This document shows positions 43,687-55,420 of a DNA stretch of 64,000 nt, piece by piece; within the stretch, counting starts at the first letter, position 1, and each line of letters begins with the position of its first letter. The notes beneath the pieces are model-generated. The model was not told where the DNA came from. It was given only the letters and a program-made list of their open reading frames with translations, and made no database searches. The DNA is from Abelmoschus esculentus. Its lineage: Eukaryota > Streptophyta > Magnoliopsida > Malvales > Malvaceae. The translations under genes and the position numbers were made by a program. The stretch covers positions 15,186,936 through 15,250,935 of the forward strand of contig JAUCBN010000017.1 of the NCBI GenBank assembly GCA_035048815.1. The letters are read 5' to 3'.

Positions 43687-44848
43687 TTGAAAAAACAACC
43701 TGCTAGAATCTCTATCTTGGATTTGTTGTTGAGTTCGGAAGGGCACCGTGACGCCCTTTTGAAAGTTTTAAATCAGACTTTTGTCCCAAAGGACATATCG
43801 GTGAACAAGTTGGACCGAATTGTCAATCACATCACCGCAGAAAATTACATAACGTTCACCGATGATGAGATCCCTGATAGTGGAATGGGGTCTATCAAAG
43901 CCTTAAACATCACGACCCACTGCAAGGGTCATGTGGTGCCGGGAGTTTTAATCGATAACGGTTCAGCTTTGAACCCATGGTAACTTTGCAAAGGTTGTCC
44001 ATAGATGTTGCGCACATGAAGAGTTACCAGAATGTGGTCAGAGCGTTCGATGGAACCACAAGGGATGTGTTAGGAAGAATTGAAGTTCCGTTGCTGATTG
44101 GGCCATCCGTGTACAACATTGATTTTGTTGTAATGGATATTAAGCCCACCTACATTTGTTTACTAGGCAGACCTTGGATATATTCTGTCGGGGCAGTGTC
44201 GTTGTCATTACATCAGAAACTGAAGTTCGTAGTAGATGGAAAGCTCGTATGTGTCGGGGCAGAGGAAGACATCATTGCATCCGTCTCCACAGATACACCC
44301 TATGTTCAAGCTAATGAAGGTGCGCTAGAATGTTCTTTCCGGGCCTTAGAATTTATCAATGCTGCATTCATCGCTGAAGGTGCGACATTCCCATGTCCAA
44401 GGTTGTCAAACTGCACCGAAATGACCGTCAAACAGACTCTTGGCAAAGGAGCCAAAGCCGGAAGAGGGCTAGGAAGAAGGTTACAGGGGAGCTTATGCCC
44501 AAAGCCCGTGGTTATGAAGAAGGGGCGAGCCGGGTTAGGCTTCTCAATTGAGGTATATTGGAATAGATATGGAAGGACTGCAGCCAAGAAGCCGACTTCA
44601 TTAAGTGCAAAAATCGACTTCATCTCCCACGGGTTTGTAAATGTCACAGAAAAGGCAGAGAAGAATCGTTTGGAAGCTATCAGGTTGCAAGAGGAAGAGA
44701 TTTTCGGAGAAGCTTTTGAAGGTTTAATGGTAGGGGGAATTTCTGAGGGCCCAAGGATGAATCTTCTAGAAAGAATTCGTCCATGCCTCCCTAGCGAGAC
44801 TCTGAATAACTGGACTATAGAGGATTTACCTGTAGTTTACAAAACAGA
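43687..44848 (+). pseudogene. pro: Aspartic protease region (frameshifted)
   Basis: Same frame as gag after TAG 43684. The active-site motif is LIDNGSALN (DNGS at 43954-43965); the DNG form rather than DTG/DSG is usual in the Tat clade. Immediately after it a small deletion shifts the frame near 43975. The flap and C-terminal part (VRAFDGTTRDVLGRIEVPL, ICLLGRPWI) continues from 43977, followed by a G-patch-like Gly/Lys stretch (LGKGAKAGRGLGRRLQG). Ends at the candidate splice donor. Confidence 0.85.
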
Positions 44849-45057
44849 GTAATGCCACAAACCACCCTATACTTTTGCCCGCGAGTGTAGGAGATTTTCT
44901 GTAAAGGGCTTTTTCATGTTTTTTTCATTAGCAAATAAAGAAGTTTTTTTTTCTTTCTTCAAATGGCAAATATTTTTCTTTTCTTTCATTTCGCTTCATT
45001 CATTTCATTCTTTATTCATCCATTATTCTCATCCAACTATGCAAATTTTCTTCGCAG
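44849..45057 (+). other. Candidate intron between protease and RT
   Basis: GTAATG donor at 44849 and TTTTCTTCGCAG acceptor ending at 45057. The 209 nt are T-rich, with stops in the PR frame. Removing it joins GA to G, so Glu-Phe-Pro runs on in the RT-side frame. Ogre elements are known to carry an intron at this position. Confidence 0.7.
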
Positions 45058-46790
45058 GTTCCCGAACAATGATCACATGAATGATTTCGGGCCTAAACCT
45101 GAAATAGATTTGAAAAGGATCTCTTGTCTAACAGAAATCAATGAGTGTGAAGACAATGCAAACTATGAGATTCCTGAAGAATTGATAAGGTTGTTGGAGC
45201 AAGAGGATAAAAAAATCATGCCCCACAAAGAAGAGATAGAAACTCTGAATTTGGGCACTGAAGATGAGAAAAAGGAAGTCATGATCGGAGCAGCATTTCC
45301 GCCAGGGGCAAAGTAGAATCTGATAGACTTATTGCGAGAATTCAAAAATATCTTCGCATGGTCTTATCAAGACATGCCGGATTTGAATACTGACATTGTG
45401 GTCCACAAGTTGCCTATCAGACCAGATTGCAAGCCCATACAGCAGAAGCTCAGACGGTTAAGACCGAAAATGTTGTTAAAGATTAAGGAAGAAGTTCAGA
45501 AACAGATCGATGCGGGCTTCCTACAGGTGGCAACATACCCAGAATGGGTAGCAAACATAGTTCCCGTGCCGAAGAAGGATGGGAAAGTTCGGATGTATGT
45601 GGATTATAGGGATTTGAACAGGGCGAGCCTGAAAGACAATTTCCCTCTAACCCATATCGATGTTTTGGTGGATAATACCTCGGGGCGTTCATGGTTTTCT
45701 TTCATGGATGGGTTCTCAGGTTACAATCAGATTAAAATGAATCCGAAAGATATAGAGAAGACAACTTTCACCACACTCTGGGGCACGTTATGCTATAAAG
45801 TCATGCCTTTTGGGTTGAAGAATATCGGGGCCACATATCAGAGGGCTATGGTGACACTCTTTCATGACATGATGCACAAAGAAATCAAAGTTTATGTGGA
45901 CGATATGATAGCCAAGCCCCAAACAGAAGATGGACATGTGCAGGATTTGAAAAAGTTGTTCCAAAAGCTACGAAAGTATCAACTGAAGCTTAACCCTAAT
46001 AAATGTATGTTTGGGGTTACGTCCGGTAAGCTACTTGGTTTCGTTGTCAGTCAAAGGGGCATCGAAATCGATCCCGATAAGGTCAAGGCAATTCAAAATC
46101 TGCCACCACCAAAAACACAGAAAGAAGTTTGGGGCTTTCTTGGGAGATTGAACTACGTGTCTCGGTTTATTTCTCAGTTAACCGACAGATGTGATCCCGT
46201 TTTTAAACTGCTTCGAAAGAACAACCCAAGTGAGTGGAATGATGAATGTCAGGAAACATTGGACAAGATCAAGCAATATTTGTCCAACGCGCCAATATTG
46301 GTGGCACCAGTTCCTGGGAGACCATTAATCCTCTACTTGACGGTGTTCGAGAACTCCATGGGGTGCGTACTGGGGCAACATGATGATACTGGAAAGAAAG
46401 AAAGAGCAATCTATTACCTAAGTAAGAAATTTACCGAATGCGAGGCACGGTACCCATTTATCCAAAAGATGTGTTGTGCACTTGTTTGGGTTACTCGTCG
46501 ACTCAGGCAATATTTGCTGTACCACACCACGTGGTTGATCTCAAAATTCGATCCATTAAAGTTTCTGATGGAGGCATCCGTATTGACTAGAAGATTAGCT
46601 CGATGGCAAATATTGTTATCCGAATTTGACATAATATATGTCAGCCAGAAAGCAATTAAAGGAAGTGCTATAGCTGACTTTCTTGCAAGTAGGGCCTCGG
46701 ATGATTATGAGCCTCTAAGCTTTGATTTTCCTGACGAGAATGTGATGACTATTTCCGTTGAAGAAAATGAAGAAATAGAAAATGGAAATT
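45058..46790 (+). pseudogene. rt: Reverse transcriptase region
   Basis: After the candidate acceptor the frame is open except for one TAG at 45314-45316, ahead of the RT core. The core is otherwise intact: VPVPKKDGKVRMYVDYRDLN, FMDGFSGYNQIKM, MPFGLKN and the catalytic YVDD (about 45893-45904), then LLGFVVSQRGIE. An RNase H-like tether with SKKFTECEARYPFIQK follows. A frameshift near 46785 precedes the RNase H domain. Confidence 0.92.
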
Positions 46791-47190
46791 GTATTTCGAC
46801 GGGGCAGTCAACGCCCTCGGACGGGGAATTGGAGCTGTGCTGATATCTCCAGATGGTGTACATTACCCTCTCACAAGCAAGTTGGAATTCTTGTGCACCA
46901 ATAATATGGCTGAATACGAAGCATGTGTCATGGGATTGAAGGCTGCAATTGAAAGAAAAATAAAAGCCCTGAAGGTATACGGGGACTCAGCATTAGTTAT
47001 TTATCAGCTACGTGGAGAATGAGAAACCAAAGACACGAAGTTGATAGAATATCGAAAGTTGATATTAGAGCTAATTGAAGAATTTGAAGAGATAACATTT
47101 GTATACCTTCCTAGAGAGGACAACCAAATGGCAGATGCCTTAGCTACACTAGCCTCGGTATTCCAAGCAAATAGACCGGAGGATACGATG
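46789..47190 (+). pseudogene. rh: RNase H region (one internal stop)
   Basis: YFDGAVNALGRGIGAVL holds the first catalytic Asp (46798-46800). NMAEYEACVMGLKAA gives the Glu, YGDSALV the second Asp, and PREDNQMADALATLA the C-terminal Asp region. A TGA at 47020-47022 interrupts the frame, which then continues into integrase. Confidence 0.88.
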
Positions 47191-48507
47191 TTAATTCGGA
47201 TGCAGAGTTATGAAACATATGCTCATTGTTGCAACTTGGAAGAAGAGGATGTTAATCCCTGGTATTTTGACATTCTACAATACATCAAGTTCCAAGCTTA
47301 CCCATTTGGAGCTAAAGACGTTGAAAAGAGAACAATCAGAAGAATGGCTGCTGCATATGTACTGGATGGCGACATCTTGTACAGAAAGAGCAGAGATCAA
47401 GTGTTGCTAAGGTGTGTCAATGCTAGTGAGGTTAGAAGTATTTTGGAAGAGGTGCATGATGGAATTTACGGAATGCATGCCAATGGTTTCTCGATGGCTC
47501 GGAAAATAATGAGATACGGATACTACTGGTCTACTATGGAAGGGGATTGCATAGAATATGCCAAAAAATGTCACAAATGCCAGATCTATGCAGATAAAAT
47601 CAACTCTCCGCCAGTACCGTTACATACAATAAATTCGCTCTGGCCTTTTGCTGTTTGGGGATTAGATGTAATCGGGCAGATTCACCCCAAGGCTTCAAAT
47701 GGGCATCGCTTTATCTTAGTGGCCATCGATTACTTCACTAAGTGGATAGAAGCTGTCTCCTATGCTAACATCACAAGAACAACAGTTTGCAAGTTCTTGA
47801 AGAAAGAGATTATTTGCCGGTATGGTCTACCAGAGCGAATCATCACGGATAATACTACCAATTTCAACAACAGACTGATAGCAGAAACCTGTGAGCAGTT
47901 TAAAATAATTCATCATAACTCTGTGGCATACCGGCCAAAGATGAATGGAGTCGTTGAGGCAGCAAACAAGAACATCAAGAAGATCATATCAAAAATGACA
48001 GAAACCTACAGAGATTGGCATGAGAGGCTTCCTTTTGCCCTATTTGCGTACCGAACTTCAATAAGAACTTCTACCGGGGCAACACCATATTCCCTAGTAT
48101 ACGGTACTGAAGCCGTGTTACCTATGGAAGTTGAAATCCCATCTCTTCGGGTATTATCAGAGGTGAAGCTGAATGATGCAGAGTGGATACAAATTCATTT
48201 GGATCAGTTGAATCTAATCGAAGAAAAGCGGTTGAAAGCTATCTGTCACAGCCAAATGTATCAGAAACGGATGATCCAGGCTTACGATAAGAAAGTTCGA
48301 CCGTATGAATTCCGAGAGGGGGATCTAGTGCTTAAAAAGATCTTGCCTATACATCGAGATTTCCGAGGAAAGTGGATGCCGAGTTGGGAAGGGCCTTACA
48401 TTGTCAAAAAGGCCTTCTCCGGAGGCGTATTGATCTTGACTGAAATGGACGGACAAGAATTAAGCAAACCAATGAATTCTGATTCAGTTAAGAGATATTA
48501 CGCCTGA
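47191..48507 (+). pseudogene. int: Integrase region (core intact)
   Basis: An H2C2 zinc-binding module (HANGFSMARKIMRYGYYW, then CHKCQ) is followed by the DDE core: GLDVIG (Asp about 47665), ITDNTTNF (Asp 47848-47850) and NGVVEAANKNIKK (Glu 47956-47958). The C-terminal part has GDLVLKK and WEGPYIVKK, a GPY/F-type module. The frame is open to TGA 48505-48507, but it lies in a polyprotein broken upstream. Confidence 0.92.
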
Positions 48508-49420
48508 AGAAAAAGAAAAAAAAAAGAAAAAGAGATAAAAAAAGAGAAAAAAGAGAAAAGAAAAAGAGAAAGAAAATGAAGTGAAAACCCGAAAGGGCGC
48601 TTCATGAAAAATGATGATAAACAGAAAGGAGGGGTCGAGGTGAAAACCCGTAAAGGGCGTCTCGATACCAACGGAGGATTTGGGTCGAAAACCAGAAATG
48701 GCGGCTCAAATAAATGAAGTAGGCATCCGGTGATTTGTGCTTCTCAGTTACCAAGCAATACGAAAGGATCTTCACGTTTATAAAGTTGGATCCTCATTTG
48801 AAGAATGGCTAGACAAGTAGCTCGTTTTTGAATCTATATCTTGGGAAAAGGCCTGGATGAACGCATGTGATAAGCGATTGGGAACCTGCATTTTGTTCCT
48901 TTCCTTTTCCTTCAAATTGTTTTGCCTTGTTTGTTTTATATGTTTGTCATAAATTTACAAAAAGCTCCAATAAAAGATACTCATTTCTTTCTTTTGAGCC
49001 TTCAAATTCTATCCAAAGCATCATGCTAATGAACTAACATGAATGAATTAATGCAGAAAATCTTTTGGCATTATTATGTTTTAAGATTATAGGTAAGATT
49101 TGTTTTTCCAGAACAAGATAACAAAATATAAACAGGACATTCAGACGAAGTCTGTCTCGAAAGAGCGCCTCGAACAGCTTTATAAAGATGACAATCATTA
49201 AGAGTTACCCCCGTTATGTGAGATGAAAAACCTCGAATGCAGAAAAGAAGGAGAAGAGTCAATCAGTCCCTTCAGAGTAGCGAACTGACTGATAATACAT
49301 GCCTTTTAAGGCAATACTCATGCATCATAATAGGAATATTTGCATTTAGAAGCATGCTAACAATGCGTGATATTTCTGTTAAACAGGATTCAAAAAAATC
49401 AACAACAACGAACATTATCA
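48508..49420 (+). other. Retroelement 3' untranslated region, first part
   Basis: A purine tract (A/G only apart from a few bases) runs from 48506 to about 48585. Three diverged copies of a GAAAACCCGAAAGGGCG-like phrase follow (about 48583, 48640 and 48685). The remainder up to 49420 has no feature. Confidence 0.6.
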
Positions 49421-50500
49421 GTATCCTTTTGGCGTGAGTCCAGAAAGAAGTGGTGTAACGCAAGAAATTTCGAAGTGAGAAGAACAACCTCAAGTTTCCT
49501 CACTTACGTCTGAAGAATTTCGAAGTGAGAAGAACAGCTTCAAACTCTTCAGTGGAGATGGAGAATTTCGAAATGAGAAGAACAACTCCATATTCCATTG
49601 TTAAATTTTATCGGCAGCCTTTTGGCGTGAGTCCAGAAAGAAGTGGTGTAACGCGAGGAATTTTGAAGTGAGAAGAATAGCCTCAAGTTTCATCACTTAC
49701 GTTTGAAGAATTCCGAAGTGAGAAGAACAGCTTCAGACTCTTCAGTGGAGATGGAGAATTTCGAAATGAGAAAAACATCTCCATATTCCATTGTTAAATT
49801 TTATCGGCAGCCTTTTGGCGTGAGTCCAGAAAGAAGTGGTGTAACGCGAGGAATTTCGAAGTGAGAAGAACAGCCTCAAGTTTCATCACGTACGTCTGAA
49901 GAATTTCGAAGTGAGAAAAACAGCTTCAGGCTCTTCAGTAGAGATGGAGAATTTCGAAATGAGAAGAACAACTCCATATTCCATTGCTAGATCCTCCGGG
50001 TCATCAGTAAGTCCTCCGGGCATTATGTTAAATCCTCCGGGTTATCAGTAAGTCCTTCGGGCATGATGTTAAATCCTCCGGGTCATCAGTAAGTCCTCTG
50101 GGCCTGATGTTAAGTTTGGAGAATTTCGAAATGAGAAGAACAACTCCAAATTCGGTGAGATACGAGGAATTTCGAAATGAGAAGAACAGCCTCGAATTTC
50201 GCCACCCTTATCTAGAGAATTTCAAAATAAGAAGAACAACTCCAGGTTTCGGAGATGAGGAATTTCGAAATGAGAAGAACAGACTCAAGCTCCATCATTT
50301 GACGAGTCTAAGGAATTCTGTCTGAAGAATTTCGAAATGAGAAGAACAGCTTTAGACCCTGGAGAATTTCATAATAAGAAGAACAACTCTAGTTATTCCA
50401 AAGACGAAGGATTTCAGAGGGAAGAGCAACCTCAAGTTGCTTCACAAGGTTTCACTTGAAGAATTTCGAAATGAGAAGAACAGCTTCTAGCTTCAGGGTT
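49421..50500 (+). repeat. GAATTTCGAAATGAGAAGAACA tandem repeat zone
   Basis: The phrase GAATTTCGAAATGAGAAGAA (or GAAGTGAG) recurs about 20 times, alternating with CAGCTTCA/CAACTCCA segments. In 49431-50000 the monomers are organised in a 193-bp higher-order unit: GGCGTGAGTCCAGAAAGAAG starts at 49431, 49624 and 49817. Later monomers are shorter and more diverged. Confidence 0.92.
49986..50115 (+). repeat. CCTCCGGG repeat block
   Basis: About four copies of a 30-35 bp phrase, (A/G)TCCTCCGGGTCATCAGTA and TCCTCCGGGCATGATGTTAA, lie inside the larger tandem zone and are unrelated to its monomer. Confidence 0.8.
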
Positions 50501-50552
50501 TACAGAATTTGTGTTTTTCAGTCTTTGCTCATCTCCTGCTCCGCAGCATTGA

Positions 50553-50567
50553 GCAAAGAGGGGCAAC
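50553..50567 (+). promoter_or_regulatory. Polypurine tract before the 3' LTR
   Basis: GCAAAGAGGGGCAAC directly abuts the TG of the 3' LTR, the expected site for plus-strand priming, although its last bases are not all purines. Confidence 0.65.
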
Positions 50568-53550
50568 TGTCAACACGAATAATTTATATATTATATATAA
50601 TAAATAATAAAATATAAATAATTAATAATTAATAATTAATATAAATAATAATTAATAAAATAATAATATTATTATAAAATATAAAAAAAATAAAAAAAAC
50701 AAATCGAAAATCTGGAAACCGAAAAAACAGGGGGGGGTGGATTCTTAGGATTAGAGTTAGTTGGGATTGAGGGATTTGGTGTGAGAGTTTTAAGGGATTT
50801 GGGTGTTTGAATCCAAGTGGAATTACTGAATCGAATCCCTTTAAATAGGGATTCGATCGACTGGAGAAAGGGCTGGGATCGATTCAGATTTGGAGGAAAT
50901 TGAGAAGCAAGAATTGGTGCTAGGATTAGAGTCAGAATCGGAGTTATTCACTGCTTGGAGGCTATCGAAAATTTGAGGTAAGTTTTTCGTTTTGATTTCC
51001 CCGTTTCCATCTTTGTTTCGGTGGTTTAGGTGCTAAGGGTTTGGATTTTCGGTTAGTTTAGGGTGCTTCGGCCGGTGGGTTTATGTGTTTAGGGCTAGTT
51101 TCGATCCGTTTTGGGTTGTTAGATCTCAAGAAACCTAGGTTTTAGTGTTTTTCTGGGCGTTTCAAGGGTCATCGGCGAGCTCGTCGGCGTCGAGAGTTAT
51201 TTCCGGCGTCGGAAACAGCGCCAGATGGGTGGTCGGAATGTTCGTCACGGCGGCCGAAAAACTCACCAGAGTGCTCATCGGTGGCGGCGGCTTGGATTCA
51301 ACGGCGGAAGACACGGTGGTTCCCTATCGTGTTCTTCGTGTTCTTCAAGAACATTGAAGAACACCATGCAAAAAGCATGGTTTTGATCCGTCTGGATCCT
51401 TATTCCTGGGTTTTTAAGTGTTATAGCCCAGAGAATTTGTTTGAGCCGAGTTTGCACCGAGTTGGTGAGGGTGAGAAGTGTCCGAGTCAACTCGGATAAA
51501 AGGGGGTATATCCCTCCCCATACGGCGCCGTTTTGGCAGTCGGGTCAAGTGGGTCGGATCCGGGTTAACCCGGATCCGCGTCTTTTTGATTAAATGGGAG
51601 AATTTGCCTCCCTAGTCCTCCAGACTTTAAACCATACTGCAATTTGGTCACTAAACCTTTAATTAGGTCCCTAGAGCTTTAATTTTCATTTAATTTAGTC
51701 CATAGAAACCCCTAATTAGCCCCTAGACCCTTAGATTTGATTCAATTAGGTCCCTAGAAACCTTCAATTAGGCCCCTAGACTCATAATTAGACCCCTAGG
51801 ATTAAAATTAATCAAACTTAGACTTTAATTAGGATGAAAAAACTAATTTTAAAGACTTGAAAATTATTAATTAGGTTCTAATTAGAATTTAATTTAATTT
51901 TTAAGAAAATTTAAAATTAATTTAATCTAATTAAATCTAATATGAAATTAATTTGACCTCTAAGACTTAAAAAGTAGACCTAAATTAGGTTTAATTCAGT
52001 TCTTAAAACTTTGGAAATAATTTTAATTAATTATTTTAATTTATTTTAATTAATTTTCAAAAAAATAAGTTTTAAAATTAATTAAACTTTATTAGGTCTA
52101 GTTTAGCTTTAAACCTTAAAACACTCACCAAATTAGACTTTAACTAGGCTTCTTTAATTCTTTAATTTAGGAAATAATTTGAATTAATTAATTTAATTAA
52201 TTTTAATTAATTTCTAAAAGATAAGATTTAAAAACTAATTAGGTCTAATTAGCCCAAATTTCACCAAACTAAACTTTAATTAGGTTAAATTAAAATCTTA
52301 AAATTTAGAAGTTACTTTAATTAAGACTCTTAATTAATTTAAAATTTCTAAGATAAGGTTTAAAAATTAACTTAATTAAGTTTAAACCAATCCTAATTAA
52401 GCCTTTGAACTTAAAATTCACCAAGATAGATTTAAATTAGGTTTTAATTAAAATTTGAAGTTAGGAAAATTTAATTAATCAATTTAATTAAAATTTCTAA
52501 AACTTTAAAGTTAATTTCACACTTAATTAAATCTAATCAATGTTTCAAGGTTTGCTTCCTAGTCCCTTTGATCTTTTTCAATACAAGTCCCTTTGTATTC
52601 ATGAATTTTTGATGTAATGTTACACTCCCATGATTCTAATAAAAAATATCAAGTTCCTTTTACCTTGTTTGTTTATTTTATTATGTTTTGCATAGCATAT
52701 TTTAGGGAGATCACTTAATAAACATTTTAGTTAATTAATTTAGAGCCTTCTAGGACTAGTCGCTTTAATTAATTAATTAATTTAATTAGGGAGATAATTT
52801 AGTAACATAGCATTTGAATCTTATGTCTCGGATACACTAAAAAGGTTGGTGTTTTGACGTACCATGATGCTGACCTAGAGAGTGTACCTTGGCATCGAAT
52901 TCATGTGTTATTAAAACCTAGAATTTTGACGAAATAACTTAGGTTTAGAATTAAATAAAATTGATAGGTAAACAACTAGTGGCGTTAGTAACTTAGGTTT
53001 CAAACACTTAAGCAATGGAGCCTTTCTTAGGGTTAAAACTTAAAATGAACAAGATAAAAATGATCATACATTTTGCTCTAGCCTTTTGAGGCGGAAGTTA
53101 TATTCCTTTGAATTTGGGTGAGGTTTCCTATCTAGAGGACGTCTCGTTCAACTCAAGTTTAAAGGTGGTGTAACTTCTAAATCAAAAGGATATCCAAAAA
53201 TTCAAATAATGTTCATCTAACAATGGGAACTTAAATTAATATCTATCTTCAAAATGTCAATGCCACGTAATGTTTTTCAATGTACCAATTTTGGGGCGTT
53301 TGTAAGGGTCGTCCTTACACGTAACCGACTCCCGAACCCTATGTTTTTAAAATGAATCTCTGGTATGTTTTATGGTGTCTGGCCTACCAAAGTGGCCGGT
53401 GGCGACTCCAAGTCAAATTTTTCAAATTTAATTATAGATTTTTCTAAAATTTGGGTTTTTCAAGATTAAAATTGATAAAATTCAGATTTTTAAAAACCTA
53501 TCGTCGAGCTATTTTTCACCTAAACTCATGTTTTTAAAAAGGTTGCGACA
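50568..53550 (+). repeat. 3' LTR of the Ogre/Tat element
   Basis: TGTCAACACG...GGTTGCGACA, 2,983 bp, the uninterrupted partner of 34332-38380. The preserved single GTTAA near 52510 marks the empty site of the nested insertion. Confidence 0.95.
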
Positions 53551-53655
53551 ATATTTTAGTATGATAAATAATTACAAATAAATTTACGTAAGAACTCAAA
53601 AACTTGATTGAAATTGAAAAATTCATACAAAATTTAAGTTTTAAAATATGATGCT

Positions 53656-54042
53656 TCAACTTAAATAATTTAAATTTTTTCTTCTATTCGATCCAAAGTT
53701 CACCCCTAAAAATAGCATCAAAAAGGATCGAGCACCTATATTTCCACAATTGCCAACAAATAACTTCGAAACTAGCCGTCCCATAATCATCATCAACCAT
53801 GAATTCTGTCTGTCTCTTGTGATCAATCTATGCCAAATGTTCTTTTCCATTTGACAATAGCAACAACTCTGGTCCACATCTACCTCCTCCCCTCTGCAAC
53901 AAATCTGCCATTGACCCGTAATCGGCAACTGTCTTCGAACACAATCAACGTCAGTGAGGACTTCCGACTTCGGGCTCCTACTCAAGGCTAACCACATGAC
54001 TATTCTGACTCGTAGGCTCGTAGCGGTAGCTTCAAACCCCAA
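53656..54042 (-). pseudogene. LINE zf-RVT (RT zinc-binding) relic
   Basis: The minus-strand reading RIVMWLALSRSPKSEVLTD, then CRGEEVDVDQSCCYCQMEKNIWHRLI, has the spaced Cys and the YC..x..IW ending of the zf-RVT domain at the end of plant LINE reverse transcriptases. The downstream part goes out of frame. It abuts the right flank of the Ogre element. Confidence 0.65.
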
Positions 54043-55420
54043 GATAAGTTTTCAAGAACTACTTGTTGCATTGCCATTCATAACCTTGGGTTGTAATGCC
54101 CGGTATGCGATCGAGTTGTAAACTATAATCTTTATTTTCTATATCTTAAATCATAAACTCTACACTCTAAAAAATACATCTTACCCTTAATTCCTTAAAC
54201 TCTAATCACAACCCATAACCTTGAACCCTAAATCCTCTAATTTAAAGTGAAAGTATAAATAGAGAGAAAAAAAAAGATAAACGATTTATACCCGTTTAAA
54301 TTATAAAACGTAGAATTTAAGATTTATAATTACGAAAGATTATGTAATTTTTTTTACGTGTATATCAAAATATAACTCTATAAACACATTAGATATATTT
54401 AATTAATCAAATGCATTTGTATCAGGGCAAGGCCTCGCCCCAAATACAATATATTTTATAAAATTTGATTATTTAAAAGATTTAATATAAAAGTTTTAAA
54501 ACTTTTGTTTCGAAAAGTTAATATATTATTCATTCAGTCAGTTATTTGATTCTAATGCAAGCATAAATAATATTTGTTCAGAGATATAATTCCAATTATT
54601 AGATATTAATTTTTTAATTATTATGTTATAAATATTGATATTTAAATAGATGACATCTAAAAACAACTATCATTTTCTTAATAACTAAGACAAAATGGTT
54701 TGTGCTTGATGATTAATAATAAAAAATAAATAATTTTTATTTTTATATTTAATTAAATAAAAAATAAATGTATATTTATTCTGTAAATAAACTTTAATAA
54801 AAAATAATTTAAAATTGAATTTAAATAGTGCACGAATCATCTAACCTAATTGGTTAAAGGAACAATTGTTGTTAGTATATACTTTAGAACAAATATAACT
54901 AAGACTTGGTGTACAAAAACGGCAACCACGAAAAGAACATATCTGACATCAAGGACCCAGATGAATCCAGATGAAACATACTGAAAGCTAAAGAAAATAT
55001 AAGTGCAGTTCGTTAACTGACATCATTCTCATGGTTTTAACGACTTTGGTCCACAAGGAGGAGTTGGCCATTTCCCCCCTGCTTTCCAACTACTGCTACA
55101 GTGCTAGCAGTAGTATTCTATGGTGGCGGTAGATAGCACAGCTACATATAATCAAAGCAAACAATCATCATCACCGAGACAGAACATATGCCATTCTTGA
55201 CTTCTTGAGACCCCTTAATCATCATTATCTATCTCTGTAATCCTCCCATTACTTGCACTCCTGGTTACTCAATCAATTCCACTCTTCAACTTTTACAACC
55301 CAAACAATGATGCAAGCTTGATAATTACTCTTTTTTCCATTAACGCTTCTTTTAAGGATTTAAAGCAGCCGACTATGGTTTCATTCAAAGTATGTTCCTT
55401 TCTGTTTCTTAGTAGATTCA
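54043..55420. other. Spacer and RLK upstream region
   Basis: At 54105-54300 an inverted copy of the telomere-like/hairpin family (TAAACTCTA, AACCCTAAATCC, ...) recurs. AT-rich to about 54900. From 54960 composition rises towards the receptor-kinase promoter and leader. No TATA box stands out. Confidence 0.45.

Larger units (their letters stand above)
34332..53550 (+). mobile_element. Ogre/Tat-type Ty3-gypsy retrotransposon, 19.2 kb
   Basis: The ends are TGTCAACACG (34332) and ...GTTGCGACA (53550), flanked by a perfect ATATT duplication (34327-34331 and 53551-53555). The order is 5' LTR, PBS, repeat-rich leader, ORF1, gag, protease, candidate intron, RT, RNase H, integrase, tandem-repeat zone, polypurine tract and 3' LTR. 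The giant LTRs, the extra ORF before gag, the intron between PR and RT, and RT-RH before INT match what is known of Ogre and related Tat-clade elements. The coding region is broken in several places, so this copy could move only with help from another. Without the nested solo LTR it is about 18.15 kb. Confidence 0.93.

Noticed and set aside
49421..50500. Regular short repeats with unique-looking spacers, superficially like a CRISPR array
   Set aside because: Plant nuclear context inside an LTR retroelement. Repeats are imperfect, spacers are themselves repeated, and no cas genes are present.
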